Of a DNA stretch of 64,000 bases, positions 1-11,824 are shown in pieces. The notes under the pieces are model-generated. The model had not been told where the DNA came from, did no database searches, and saw only the letters and a list, made by a program, of their open reading frames with translations. A program made the translations under genes and the position numbers. Numbering within the stretch: position 1 is the stretch's first letter; each line of letters opens with the position of its first letter. The stretch comes from Anas platyrhynchos (lineage: Eukaryota; Chordata; Aves; Anseriformes; Anatidae). The stretch lies in the NCBI RefSeq assembly GCF_047663525.1, contig NC_092605.1:2976001-3040000 (forward strand). The letters are read 5' to 3'.

Positions 1-1850
1 AGCACCTACAGACCAAGCTTCTCCCACCTAGCCACAGCTCCCGTCGTCATTCCTGAAAATGTTTGCACAAGGATGAGAATCCTGTGGGTTTTCTCCACCC
101 TGCTCTGGGCTGCTCTCACCCGCTGAATCGCGAGGTCAGCGCGTGCGAAAGGAGCCTCCCAGCCCTGCTGCTCTCATCTCCCGGGCCCGATGTTCCCCTG
201 GATGTTCCAGGCAGATCTTGGAGCCGCCAGTTTGGCGTGGGCTCTATTATGGGATCCTTCGACTTCTTAAATGCTGCTTTTCATTTGCATCAAAAACTCT
301 CCTTGGTTCGTGGCGGTCTGGATCTCATCCCCTATTAAAGATTGGAATTTAAAAAAGCAGAAAATAATGGCTTATTTCAAAGTAACAATTCAACTGCTTT
401 TTGAAATGCTGTCCTTATTCAAAACCACTTAAATTTATACATATTTCTAAGTCTTTATTATCCTCAGAGGCTGAACCAATTTGGATCTTGATTTCCGCGA
501 GTGTTCTCCTTGATTTTTTTTCCAAGAAAGTTGAGATGTGATGTGAACAGATTGGACATTAACCATAGGTAACAAACGGTTTCCCGGGAATTATTGCTCA
601 AGTTATTCTTTAAATACTTTGCAAAGCCTATTACTGTGGGCAGAAACTTCAGAGCAAAGCGACTTTTGCAAAGGGATGATCTGCTGCTTTTCATCCCGTT
701 GAGCTGCGGGCTGGAGCGTGTGCCTGAGCACATGTGTAGACGTGTGCCTGTGCGTGCTGTTGTGGCCTTCCTTCTTCTGGCAGTGGAAGAGGCTTTCCCA
801 TACACTGAGGATGATTTTCCAGACCTGCTGTAGTGGAGGTTTTGCCTTTCATTTCGGTAAGGCTAAAATTTTGATTTGTCTTCTAGCAGGTGTGCCCGTG
901 GCCGACACTCATCTTATGGCCAGAATAATGGAAACTGCCCTTCGGAGAGGGGCTTGCCAAAGGGTCCCTGCCACGTTCTGCTTGGCTTGTAGGGGCTTTC
1001 TCTTACAGGATCTCTTGGGCACAACGTTCAAGATCTGCACGTAGAAATCAGCACTCTGTGGGTATTTAGGACAAGCTTTGGTGCGAAGTGCCCAACACAA
1101 CTTCCAGAGTGTGTTACCTGTCCGTCTGTCTGCGCATCTGTCTGTCTACAGGCAGCTCCATTCATGCCAGGACTGTTTCTGCAGCGTTTCGAAAGGCTCC
1201 CACATTCAGAAGAGCGCTGTGAACCAGCACGAAAGGTTTCCAGTTGGACAGAGATGCGGAGCTAAAGGCTCTTGAGCCAACCTGTGCAAGATCTGGTAAC
1301 ACAAAGATAATAAAGTGACTCTGATGGGAGTGCAAGGCAGAGTGAAGCTGTCTTTAGCCTTTACCAAAACCACTGTCAGTGCCTTTGCCTTTTCACAGCA
1401 CAGCTCTCCGCAAAGCTAATTGGGTTAGTGCCTTGCAGGGGGTTTTCAGTGTCTGCAGGAGATGGGCTGCTGCAAACACCTTCCCCTTCAAGGCACACAG
1501 CGTTGCCTTTTTCACACCACAGCTCTCTCCCTGGCTTCTGTTCTCGAAAAGCAAAAGTCCCAGGCTGTTCTTCAGTATCAGCCATTACAGGGTTTCAGTT
1601 CTTTCCTCCCAGCCATTTTCAAATGTTCAACTTAAAAGGAAAATGTTTCATTTTAGGCCAAATTCCCCCCTCCTCTCCCTTTCCCCTCTCTTCTCCTTCG
1701 CCCCCCTCTTTTCTCTGGAAGAAGAACAAAGTCATTCAAATCAGGAAGCTGAGGAACTCCATGTATACTTTCCACTGGGACCTCAATCCCTACTGGTTTG
1801 GCTTGATTTGATTGAAGTGTAATTTAATCCTTCACCATTTGTCATAATGT
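1..1850. other. Non-coding unique sequence
   Basis: No exon, RNA gene or transposon is recognisable. The longest forward frame (1379-1822, 147 codons) runs over a pyrimidine-rich tract, which is naturally poor in stop codons and gives a Ser/Phe/Pro-rich peptide, so I do not call it a gene. A POU-type octamer (ATTTGCAT) lies at 283-290. An imperfect GTCT-rich patch lies near 1120-1150. Confidence 0.7.
1663..1716 (+). repeat. Polypyrimidine tract, C-run rich
   Basis: About 54 bases are almost pure C/T, with a single G near position 1700. The tract includes two runs of six C and one of four C. The opposite strand is G-rich, but one spacer of about 14 bases between G-runs makes it a poor strict G-quadruplex. 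Such mirror-like tracts can form triplex or i-motif structures. No flanking exon was recognised, so reading it as a splice-acceptor tract is unsupported. Confidence 0.7.
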
Positions 1851-1855
1851 CATTT

Positions 1856-1990
1856 CTGTATAAAAACACCGCCGCATCCAAACTGCAGATCAGCACCGAG
1901 GAGCTCTCCGGGAGGCGCGGAGCGGGCTCTGCGGATGGCGAGGAGGGCGCGAAGCAGCCCCGTGGGGTGCGTGCTGCTGGGGAAGGAGGT
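1856..1990 (+). promoter_or_regulatory. TATA-like site leading into CpG-rich DNA
   Basis: A TATAAAAA motif lies at 1859-1866. It follows an AT-rich stretch and is followed at once by about 120 bases rich in CpG and G+C. An ATG at 1934 opens a frame of only 42 codons. The arrangement resembles a small core promoter, but TATA-like words are common by chance in AT-rich DNA and no transcript or recognisable product supports it. Confidence 0.18.
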
Positions 1991-2684
1991 CCTGCACCCT
2001 CAGCGAGGTGATGGGGTGACTGGGAGCACGTCTGCACAGACTGAGCCAGGTTGTGTAGGGTAAAATGTCCAGGAGGAGGTGGACAACTTGATGTCAGCAT
2101 GGGCTAGCATTGAATACATTTGCAGGCACAGGTAAGCGCAGTGCTGGTCATGGTGCTGGACGATTGCCCTGCGTTACCTCCAGGAGCAAGTCTGGTCTGT
2201 GCAGCTCAAACCACGTCTGTATTTGTAAAGAGGAAGGGAAGGAGAGGGCCTGGTGATGGGAATTATCTTCCCTGATGTGCAGGTGTCTTCCACCCACTTT
2301 TCTTCAGAGCAACCTTTACGTTTTTGGGGCTTGCATCCAAATATTGGACCTACCAGCAGCCCAGCACTAGGGGAACTGAGAGGTGTCAGGAAAACTGCAC
2401 TCAGAAGCCCTGGGGGTTTTGTTTTCACCTCCAGGTATGGTCACTGCTCATCCTCTCAGGCGTGCTGGTTCACTGCTCGCTGCCCGAGCACCCTTGGCAG
2501 GATCTGGCCCCGCAACCAGGCACATCCTGGGATGCACCTCAGCATGTCCCATGGAGTGTCACCGCCCAGCAGCAAGGTTCTGGCTAATCTGCAAGTGTCC
2601 CATGAGGGGGTTTTGCTCCAGGATTTTTTTTTTAGAGAGATGCCAAACATCTTTACTTTCCCCTTCCTGTCCATTCACCGCACG

Positions 2685-2800
2685 CCCTAAAAGGAAGTAG
2701 GAACGAGGGGAACAGATAAGCCTTATCCCCCAGAAAGAAAACATTCCTGCAGTCAGAGTATATAAGCCAGATACCGCCTGCCTTTCTTCAGCCCGAGCCG
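2685..2800 (+). promoter_or_regulatory. Candidate TATA promoter with clustered factor sites
   Basis: Within about 80 bases lie a near-consensus CArG box (CCCTAAAAGG, 2685-2694), an ETS-type GGAAGT directly after it, two inverted GATA sites one base apart (GATAAG 2715-2720, CTTATC 2722-2727), a TEAD/MCAT word (CATTCCT, 2742-2748) and a TATA box (TATATAAG, 2759-2766). CpG-rich DNA begins about 30 bases downstream, where a start site would fall. CArG, GATA and MCAT sites are known to co-occur in muscle and cardiac promoters. A working promoter here is inference. The downstream open frame (2800-3195) has no convincing start or homology. Confidence 0.3.
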
Positions 2801-3065
2801 TGCGGGTATCGCAGCAGCTAGAGCCTGGCTCGCTGCTGGGGCTTAGGACCGGAGCCAAAGGTCGTGCGGCCGGGGGGGACAGAGCTCCCCAGACCTCCCG
2901 TCTCCTCACCACCCTCCCGAGGGACCGGGCTGCCAGACCGCCCGCGAGCTGCTTGGGGAGTGGGGGCACTTGTTTGCAGCCACCGACCAGGAGGATAAGC
3001 GGAGAGGGGGCTGTAGGGGCCCCCCCGGCTCCCCATCACCCCGCTGTCGCAGCCCTGCTCCATCC
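2785..3065. other. CpG-rich patch downstream of TATA-like site
   Basis: About 280 GC-rich bases hold roughly eighteen CpG dinucleotides by eye, well above the surrounding density. The patch is long and dense enough to resemble a small CpG island. It ends in AT-rich sequence with a run of ten A at about 3182-3191. It could be the 5' leader or first exon of an unannotated transcript, or just one of the GC patches typical of bird DNA. Confidence 0.4.
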
Positions 3066-3189
3066 CTTCCCCCTGAGAGCAGCGCAGGGTATCTGCTCGC
3101 AACACTTGTCAAAAATTAAAGCAGAGCCTTCTTTCAAATGCGGTGCCTGTACTCGACTGCCAGAAGAGCGATTCTTCCTCCAAAAAAAA

Positions 3190-4400
3190 AAATAAAAAAT
3201 TTGCATTTAAAATTCCAAATATGCACTTTTGCTCAGACGAAAGAATGCGTGTTCCTGCTTTCAAGTCGGGTCCTCCATGACCTCTAGGTTTTAATATTTC
3301 CAGCAAAGTGTCATTTGACAATTCAAATACAGTCGGTAAGCACAGGAAAGTAAATGTCCTTTAAGATAAGCGCGTATTATAGCGAGAGCTGGTGATGAGA
3401 AGATTTCACCTACAGCTAGAAACTTCAGAGTGATCTGTGTGACTCTGCTGCATATTAAAAAACGGCTTTGGTGAAATATTGGCATTTCCAGATTCCAGTT
3501 TGCCAGTGCTAATATATTCCCACCGCTTAATTCACAGGGAAGTGTGCTGGCCTGTGCGGAGAGATTTCACTGTTTAGCTTTTGCTTTTCAATTAAGAGCA
3601 AACCAGGGCTCAAATCCTGCTTGCGGCACATCTCAGCGGGTGAAGGACCGCAGCCCCACACACCTGGACGGCCGGATCCTTTGGGGTGGCACCGGGGTGC
3701 TGCGGCTGGCCCCGTCCCCTCCAGGGTGGGTGGCCCCATCCCCTCCAGGGTGGGTACCCCCAAAGTCCTGGGCTTTTCCCTCATGCTCTGCTTTCCTCGC
3801 ATCCCTTTGAGTTCACGGCAGGCTCCCGAAGCCCTCGCACGGGCGGCCGTGTTATCGCACCCCCGCCCCTCCGCGCAGCTCCAGCCACCAGTCAGCAAGC
3901 AGATCGGGCTGTCACAATAATTAATAGGCCTCCCTGTGGTCCCTGGTAATCCATCCCAGGGCCGCACAGCACCGGCTCTGTTTTACTTAGGTGTATGTAA
4001 GCCTTAGAACTGCCCCAGACAGAGCCTTTTTCATGGAGCTGATTCATTCAACACCTTAGAAGGGTTGTGGGCGCAGGGAGGGGGCAAGTTTACACAGATG
4101 CTAGTGTCTCAGGACTTGCTAGCAGGTGTCTCCTAACTTTACACAGACCACCCTCACACTAAAGGGACTCCTTTTGCTTTGAGCCTGTTTGAGTTACACG
4201 GCTTTGGTCTTTGAGTTCCTGCTCGGCGGACGATTTATGGCGCTCCTTATTGATAATGCCCCTGCGAGCAGAGGAGAGGCTTGTTCGCCAGCCGTGGGGC
4301 TTTCAGAGCGCCCTCGAATAACTGAAGTGCCCTGAGCATGCAATTCCTTCGGCTTTCGAGGGAAAGGAAAACAGCAGCACCCATACAGGCTGCGGGGTTT
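3190..4400. other. Non-coding; AT-rich, then GC-rich
   Basis: 3190-3640 is AT-rich, with an octamer at 3199-3206 and no frame of interest. 3640-3880 is GC- and CpG-rich and contains a 24-base tandem duplication. Overlapping short frames on both strands of this GC patch (3527-3967) give Pro/Gly/Arg-rich peptides typical of non-coding GC-rich DNA. No gene is seen. Confidence 0.65.
3710..3757 (+). repeat. Two-copy 24-bp tandem repeat
   Basis: A 24-base unit beginning CCCC(G/A)TCCCCTCCAGGGTGGG occurs twice head to tail (3710-3733 and 3734-3757). The copies differ at the fifth base and near the end. This is a small local duplication in GC-rich DNA and could be polymorphic in copy number. Confidence 0.85.
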
Positions 4401-4403
4401 TTC

Positions 4404-4444
4404 GTTTGTTTGTTTGTTTATTTAAAGGGGGGGCGGGGAGGGGG
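4404..4444 (+). repeat. GTTT microsatellite followed by G-quadruplex candidate
   Basis: A short (GTTT)n run (4404-4419) is followed by a G-tract block at 4427-4444: seven G, C, four G, A, five G. The seven-G run can supply two three-G tracts, so the block fits the usual pattern of four G-tracts with very short loops. Confidence 0.65.
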
Positions 4445-7400
4445 AGCTAATGGTAGGTTTAAGCAAACAGTTTCCTCTGAATTTGGCCATTTTCTCTCGC
4501 TGAGGTCATGTGACAGCTGAGATTACACGATTAGAAACGTTTTAAGGCATTCCTGCAGCCTCAAGAGGGGAGGAGGGCAAATATTTTGGGATGGCTGGAA
4601 CACACATCGCAGGGGGGTGCCTCTGCCCCAGGGGACAAAGCTGGGAGGCAGCCGGGAGCCCACGCTGGTGGAGGCTCGAGGCCCCGCAGGCTGCGGGATG
4701 CCAGATATGGGGCAGGCTGTTGCAAAATTGGGATCAGTTCTTGTGGTTCTCTGAAACCTTTCCACATTTTCTGTATTCCAGTCGGTAAGGACACCACAAC
4801 TCCAGAAACACCGACACGGAGGCAGCATCTTCCACGGTTCCTGGTGCGGACACCCCGGGAGCTTCTTGTCCCTTTGCCACAGCAGAGCAAAACTGGCCCG
4901 ACTCAATTCCCATTATAAGTTAATGGGGAGAAGGTGTTACTGGTGTGACTGCAGTGCCTGAAACCCCACAACAAAGAGTCGGTCCCTGCCTCAAATCTCT
5001 CTTTTCTGTAGGTGACCTTCCCTTCATCTCCGCTGTGCTGTTGGTGTTACTGCCCCGTGTAGCCCTCATTTGTTCCCTCGCACTGGGAGACAGAAAGCAG
5101 CCTGTAAGCACCTGAAAACAAAGATTATTTCTCTTTCACGTCGGTGTGCAGTTTAGCATTTCTGCTAAAGATCCCAGTTGGGTTCTGGGCGCACTCCATC
5201 ACGGATCCAGCACCACAAACACTGCAGCCACACTCTGCCACCTCTCCTCCCTGAGTCCCACCTTCTCTCTGCTGTAACTCCCACTGGAATTAGCAGAGCT
5301 TCCTTGTAGGTGACAAATGGGCACCCAGCCTTTGTACGAGCCTCTCGAGATCATATCAAGTTTGTTGTTTTGCTGCTGGCCAAGATTTCTTCCTGCTTTC
5401 CCGTGCTAGCTCTCTGAACATGAAACTACCCTTTCAAAGCTAAGTGGAGAGTGTGCTATTGTAGGTTGCATGTCAGCCGCTATCAGTTAAAAAATGAAAA
5501 TATAATTGGTATTCCCTGAAGCGAGCCCACCTCTCGCAAATATTTCTGCGTAGCACTCAGCACGTTTCCGCTGAGTTCAGTTTGTCAGCAAATTGCACGC
5601 TCACCCTGCTGAACCACCAAGGCACTCTGTGCAAGGGAGGGTTTCACAACACTTTCACGTTGACTCACAAGGTCAACAAGAAGCCCCGTTGGCTTCCTGT
5701 GTACCCTGAATCTGCTGCAGCTGTGCCTCTCCAGCAGGTTGGGAAGCAACGATGTGTGCTCGCTGATACAAATGGTATTTCCAGTTCGAGTCCTCGTCTG
5801 GCGCAATGAGGAGTAACCACGATATCCATCTCTGTTTCCTGCTTTATCAGCTCCCACTGGAAAGGAAAGGGGAAGATCTGCTGTCCATAGGTAGTTTATT
5901 GGCTGCATTTACTCCTGGCTGCTCCATGACTTTATGCTTCAGCCCTCACCTCTCAGGCCATTCAATATTTTACTCCTGATGGAGCTGCGGAGGCACCAGT
6001 TGAAGCCCAGACCCCGAGTGTCAGGTACGGGATGGATGGCTCCTGCCAAGGCTCCTGGTGTCATCGTGAAGGGTCCCAGGCAGCTGTAAGGACGTCTTCC
6101 CACGCCCCCGTCCTGCCTCGCACACACTTCATAAAAGCTGTAAAGGGATTAGATGGGACAGACATGATAAAAAATAGATGAGTTTGTTGTGCTTTTGGAA
6201 CTAAATAATGCTTTAATAGCAGAATCCTTTTTCAAAGTTAGTAGTTCAGAGTAAGCAGTACTTTAGGCAATCCAGGCATCTGCTGCAGGGACTTTCCCTT
6301 GTAATTAGTTAATGAGCTTGATGTAATTTTTACATCTAATTAAGATGCCATCTTTTTAGCCTTGTTAGGAATGGTAAATTTTTGAGACACATTGGAGATG
6401 GGCTCCCTACCTGCCCCTTGACCGCATGCCCTGGTGAGCTGGCAGCAGCCAGCCTCGAAGGAAGCTTTGAGCCTTGGGGTGCGCAGAGTGGGAGCCTCTC
6501 CTTCCCATGCATGACATTTTTGGCCACCTGAGCAGTTCCTAAAACCATATATCTGAGGGGCAGAGTGCTGCTGATTTTGCACAGTTACATGGGTGACCAC
6601 CCCACCACGACACCTCCTCTTTAGGGCTTGCTGATCAGCTGAAGGAGAGTTGGTAGAACAACATCTGGCTGCTCCTTAAAACCCAAAAGTGAACTGGTGG
6701 CTACACCAGGGCTTCTGCTAGCTTCTTTTCCCAGCTGACCCCATTTTTATGTGCTCCCCCCTTCATCGCTGGGCTCCAAAGCCTGGATATATTTCTCCCT
6801 GGCCTGCCATCGTGCTGATTGGATTTAAATATGAAAAGCGTTGCTCTCTGTGCAAGTTCAGCCTTTGGTTAAAAGTGCAGGATGTTAAGAGGTGCAGGAT
6901 TTTTTTAGTCTCTCATAGGGTCTTTTTTTTTCAGTGCCTCCTTATGAAATGGCCTTGAAAGTGTCTGTAATATAATGATCTCACACACTGTACAGGCTGT
7001 ATTTCTCCTCCCTTTATGTAGAGTTTTCCTAGCTAATTTCACAGTAAACTTCATTAAACTGCCATCCCCTGCCATGAACTCTGGAGGTTCTCACTGCCAC
7101 GTGGCACACGTGGCTGCTGCTGGTGTATCTGCCTTGAATTAATGCAGGTGGGCTGCAGCTCCTGCAGCCTTTTGCAGATCAATGGGCTTGGTCCTTGGCT
7201 GCAGAATCAGGCCCTGGTCACACAGATCCCTCCAGCCTCCAGTTTTTCCTCAGCAGCCTTTGAGCACCAGTTTGACCCCGTCCAGTTTGGGCCATGCAGA
7301 CTGCCAGAACCTCAGGCAGCCGAGGCAGGCGGTGTCTCTGGGCCAGCCTAGGGCCCTGGTCCTGAGCCACAGCCCGCCGGGGTGCTGAGGCTGCAGTTAT

Positions 7401-7597
7401 TCACTGCACACCTTTGCTATTACTCCTCCGGGCCCAGATTTGTAGGACTGGGGTAGCAGAAGGCTCCCTTCTCCTCCTGCAGCTTCAGAGTAAGGGTAGG
7501 AAGAAAGAAAAGGGGAGCACAAGTGGATTCAGGCTCCCCGCTTTGACAAGGCCTCACCCACAAGACAGTTCTGCCAGCGGTGTTCTTCCCATTGCCT

Positions 7598-8176
7598 TCA
7601 GTTGGCCACAAATCCCATAAATAAACTTTTTGGCATAGCAGCCCCAGCTATAAGGCTGTAGATCACACTGCAGGTTTTCACATTCACATGGCTTCCTCTT
7701 GCCCAGCCAAAAGAAGGGAAAAGCAGGGATGAGTAAAGGACAAGAGAGCAAGCAGAGCAAGCAACACAAGGGGAAGGTCCTGCTCTAAGCCATACCGCTG
7801 TGCAAGTATCTCCTCTGACCTGCACATACACTGCACAGGGGTGAACTAGGAGGCAAATCTTCTTTCTGCTGCCACCCAGTCCCCGGCGGACCACCGGCCA
7901 GAAAGGAGGCTGCCAGTCACACAGGGGCACTTTGATGTGGGCACAAAAGAGCAAGCCAGTCGAGACTCTTCCTGCCCGGTGGCCTCCATCAGTTCGTGAA
8001 GCCTCTGAACGCTCCTGTTTGATCCGCTCGAGGATCTTTGAAGCCTCTTCTGTCTCACAAACAAATGATCCACTGCAACTTATTTTTAATCCTTTAAAAG
8101 GTTCCAGATATTCCTCTGTAAAAAAACAAAATACCCAGCCTGAAACTTGGTACTTCAGGGAGGAGCGAATTTTCAA
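7598..8176 (-). other. Unassigned 192-codon minus-strand open frame
   Basis: The frame is open from 8176 down to 7598. Reading the minus strand, a T-rich tract ending in ACAG (complement of about 8116-8131) looks like a good splice acceptor. The segment just after it encodes a charged, helix-like stretch (ETEEASKILERIKQER) before the translation turns into Cys/Trp/Val-rich sequence. I see no good splice donor, no known domain and no matching exon nearby. Frames of about 200 codons occur several times in this window by chance, so this is probably not coding. Confidence 0.12.
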
Positions 8177-8697
8177 CTATTGGTTCGGTCTGAGCATATT
8201 CAAACATCAGTTTATGAGTTCTTTGCTGGGAAGAAATGCCAAAGGTTCAGCTTGCACTGTGACCTAATCCTAGGTGCTAAAATATTGGGATCTCAAGGAA
8301 AGTAGCTGTGAGACAAGGCTGCAATGGCTTGGACTGCAGCGTAGTGTATGGCACAGTTGATCTGAGGGGCTGCAAAGTTGGCTGGTGAGTGAAAAGAAAT
8401 CCTGGCCAAGCAGCACAGGGACAAGCTCAAAGCAACACTTCCACTGTTGTCTTTCATTTACAGCTAATCATACACACAAGGGCACCGCTCGGTGCTGCAA
8501 GCCATTTATATACCTACCCTCCTGTTAAGCTTTATGTGAATTAATTGCTGCTTTCCATCCCTTCCTCCATGTTTTGCTCTAACTCTCTATTTGAACCAAA
8601 AACTAAAATTGCAAAATCCAGCTGAAACTTAATGGAAAACACCGAGTTCCATCTGGCCTCACATAAATTATGGTCAGAGTTGCCATTTTGAAGCACA

Positions 8698-8718
8698 GTT
8701 GTTGTTGTTGTTGTTGTT
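8698..8718 (+). repeat. (GTT)n microsatellite
   Basis: About seven GTT triplets occur in tandem without interruption. This is a simple sequence repeat with no associated gene. Confidence 0.85.
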
Positions 8719-10937
8719 TAATGCCAGACTATAAATCAGCTCAAATTGAGTTCAAACCAACTCCAAATTGGGACCAGGTTTGCTTGGGGAGTTTGCAAAC
8801 TTGAGCAAAAGCTTTGGGTGAAGCCGGGCTGAGCGCTGAACTTGCAGCAAGCCAGGTGAGCATGGGGCCAGGTACCAAAGGTTTCACAGGGCTGTAAGTT
8901 TAACAGAGAGAGGCCCAGGGCTGATTTGGGGCTGATTTGTGCTACGTGGGGATGTCTTTGCCTTCACAGAAGGAAGTTGAAAGGGGAACGTGGCCCAGGT
9001 GGCAGCACAGGCCACAGGTGCCCCTCATTTGGCTTGACGGGCTGCCAGCCCTGCCCCAGCCCTCCTCAGGGATATCTGCAGCCAAGGATCACAGTCTGCT
9101 CTTTTTGGCTCTGTTGTGGGGATGCTGAGAGCAAGTCCTGCTCATGCTGGAGATTCTGCTACAGCCCTGAAGGATAATGGGATGGGGGAGCCTGGCATGG
9201 AGGCGCTGGCAGGACTGCGGCCCTCAGGGTGAGGTGAGTGTGACGTGTGGTGGGGGTGAGCGAGGCCTTGCTGCAAAGGTCTGGGCAGAGATGGGGGCGT
9301 TCTGTGTCCAGGAGCTGCTCTGAGCTGGTCCCATAGTGTGTGGGGCATGTCTGGTGTCCTGGTACCTGTGTGAGAACAGGCAGGGCTCCTCCCTCTGCAT
9401 CACAACCTATTTTAACCTTAAAATCAGTCAGTCTGAGAGGATTTTTAACCATATAGTCTAAAAATGCCTTGTGCAATGCTCATTTTTGCTCGTGGAAGCA
9501 AAACAAGCCTGTCTTTTATGTCCTTCCCTGGCTTTCTGGGCACTGAGGAGGTATAAGGAAGCCTTCCTCCTTGGCCAGGTTCATGTCCTGGGCTGGCACC
9601 AGCCCTGAGCACTGCAGGCAGCCATGTTGCAGATGTGTGGGTCCAGACATGGTGAGGATAAGGCCCTCAGGCATTAACTGTATTTCCACAGCCCTGTCCT
9701 GCCTTTCAGCTGTAGAGTGGCATTTGAGAGGCTGTAAATAATACAGGAGATCCTGTGGCATGACTTTGTAAGAGGAATCGGAAGTGAGATTACTTGGTGA
9801 CACGAGAAATGAAAACATCTCTTAACTCTTTGGTGAACGGCAGAGCTAATCATCGCGTGAAGCATGCATAAATCCTCTGAGCATGAGGCGCTGCTGCCCT
9901 TGGGAGGCTGGATATGTGATTTTTATATTTTTTATTTTTTTAATGGCTGCACATCTTTAAGACACAAATACTCAGCTATCCTTCTTCCTTTTTGGCTGAT
10001 TCTCTGCCTTCTGGTGTTGAGCATCCTCCTGTGATGTGTAAATGCTGAGTGACTTCTGGTGATCAAAGAGTAGGGGCTTGGTAGATGTATTTCAGCTACC
10101 TATTTGATACCCAGACAGCATCTCATATCAGTGCTCACATCCAAATGCATCTGTTCAGAACACTTAGTACATTAATTCTCTTCAGGCAACCGGTTAAATG
10201 GGAACCATTCCTTCTTCAGGCCCTGCTTCTGCAACCATGAGGTGTGTGGCTGCTGGTGGCTTGTGTGGCACCCGTGGGGGCCCCCTGGGATGCGATTCAG
10301 ATGTACAAACCTTGCTGGGAGCAGGGGATTGGGATTGAGTTACTGGGCAAAGCATTAGTCCTGTGTTGTGGTAGTGTGAACAGAGCAAAATCCAAATTTC
10401 TGTCATTCAGAAAATAGGATGGGACAAATAAATTGTCTGTATGTGTGGCACCAGGAGCTGGGCTGGCATGCAGTGGTGGGTAAATGGCTCGTGCAGGCAG
10501 GGGCTGTGTGCTTGGTGGGCTGGGGTGTGGAGAAATTGGTGCCTGCACACCCTGCGGAGGGCTTGTCAAAGGCTCTGAGTCAAAATGTGGCTCTCAGTGC
10601 AGGCTCCAGGTGTGAACTGGAGCATTTCTGCTGTATCTGGTTGGGAAACATGTGTAATTCATCTCAGAAGGAGAAAGGAATGGTATGTCTATAAATATAT
10701 ACATATGTATATCAATACATATTTTTTTTTTAAAAGGAAAATTAGTGTTACTTTGTCAGAGGAAGGCTACCATTCACAGCATGTGGGGAGAAGCATTGGC
10801 CTTCTACTTCTCATATTTTCTGATATTTCCTTTTGCCTTTAGTCAGAAAAAAATGAAATAAAAGGCAAACCAGTATTTGCCCTCTGCGTGCTGGAGGAAG
10901 TTGCTGCAGAGGAGGTGCTCCCTGTGCACAAAGCTGT

Positions 10938-10983
10938 GGTACTGAAAAGGGAATTACAGGGGTACTGAAAAGGGACTTACTGG
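10938..10983 (+). repeat. Two-copy 23-bp tandem repeat
   Basis: The unit GGTACTGAAAAGGGA(A/C)TTAC(A/T)GG occurs at 10938-10960 and again at 10961-10983 with two mismatches. It is a recent small duplication in unique sequence. Confidence 0.88.
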
Positions 10984-11824
10984 CAGCCTTTATTTGGATC
11001 AGAAAGGCACTTTGCAGAAGCGTTGTCCAGCTCCATTTTGTGTTTGCTCCTGCCCACCGGAGCAGGCTCTGACTGGGCACAGCCTGGAGCATGATGGACA
11101 GAAACCAAGCCAGATGTAAGTGATGGGAACCCAAAGGTTTTCCTCCACCATCCTGAGAGGTGAGGGATGTGGCGAGACCATGGTGCCTGTGGATGTACTC
11201 ATAGCAGAAATGCCATGGCTGTGTGTCCAGTCACTACCATCTCACTATTTAGCCTTCATTACTGAGGAAAAACACTATGGGCCTCTGAAAGAAACAATAA
11301 ATGGCTGTCATTGGCTCCAAAATGTTGCAGGAATACAGGGGCTTTGATCTCCCCCCCACCTCCTCTGCTGTGTGCTGCTTAAGATTTACCAAACATTGCA
11401 TCTCTTCACATAAAAACTCACCTTTGTGTTGCTGCATATAATCATTGAATAGTGATAATAACAATAAAACTCCTAGGAAATCTCCCTGTGGCAACAAGTA
11501 ATTGACCCAGGAATTTTCACTACAAGGAATTATTATTATTTTTTTTAATAACCACACAGCACTAGAGATCTACTTGTTCATCGGGGGATACACCACTATT
11601 GTTCTCATCAGTCCTGATGCTTTGCCTTCACCCTTTGAGTTTTCTCAAAGGATTGAGATTATTTGGTTTCTTTGAAGAACAAAGGATGAAGAATTTTTTT
11701 TAGATGACTGGCTATTTTGATCTGCAAGGTCTGCGCACAGTGTGAGGGAACAAACATCACTAAATCATTAAGGGAAAAAGGAAGGGTATGCATAATGGAA
11801 AGGAGAAACACAAAAGCCACCGAG

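Larger units (their letters stand above)
4520..11820. other. Non-coding unique sequence, no gene recognised
   Basis: About 7.3 kb of mixed-composition DNA with no recognisable exon, RNA gene or transposon. The longest frame is on the minus strand (8176 down to 7598, 192 codons) and is treated separately. Minor features are a pair of CACGTG E-boxes at 7098-7112, a (GTT)n microsatellite at about 8698-8718 and a 23-base tandem duplication at 10938-10983. Confidence 0.65.

Noticed and set aside
2800..3195. 131-codon frame in the CpG-rich patch
   Set aside because: It starts at GTG, not ATG, and is Pro/Gly/Arg-rich as expected from GC-rich DNA. It ends in a poly-A-encoded Lys run and has no domain.
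3595..3640. Possible MIR core word (GGGCTCAAATCCTGC)
   Set aside because: Only one short segment matches, with no second conserved MIR block in order, so I do not call it.
5740..5806. tRNA-like B box (AGTTCGAGTCC) near 5784
   Set aside because: The flanking bases do not form a T-stem, and there is no A box or acceptor stem at tRNA spacing.
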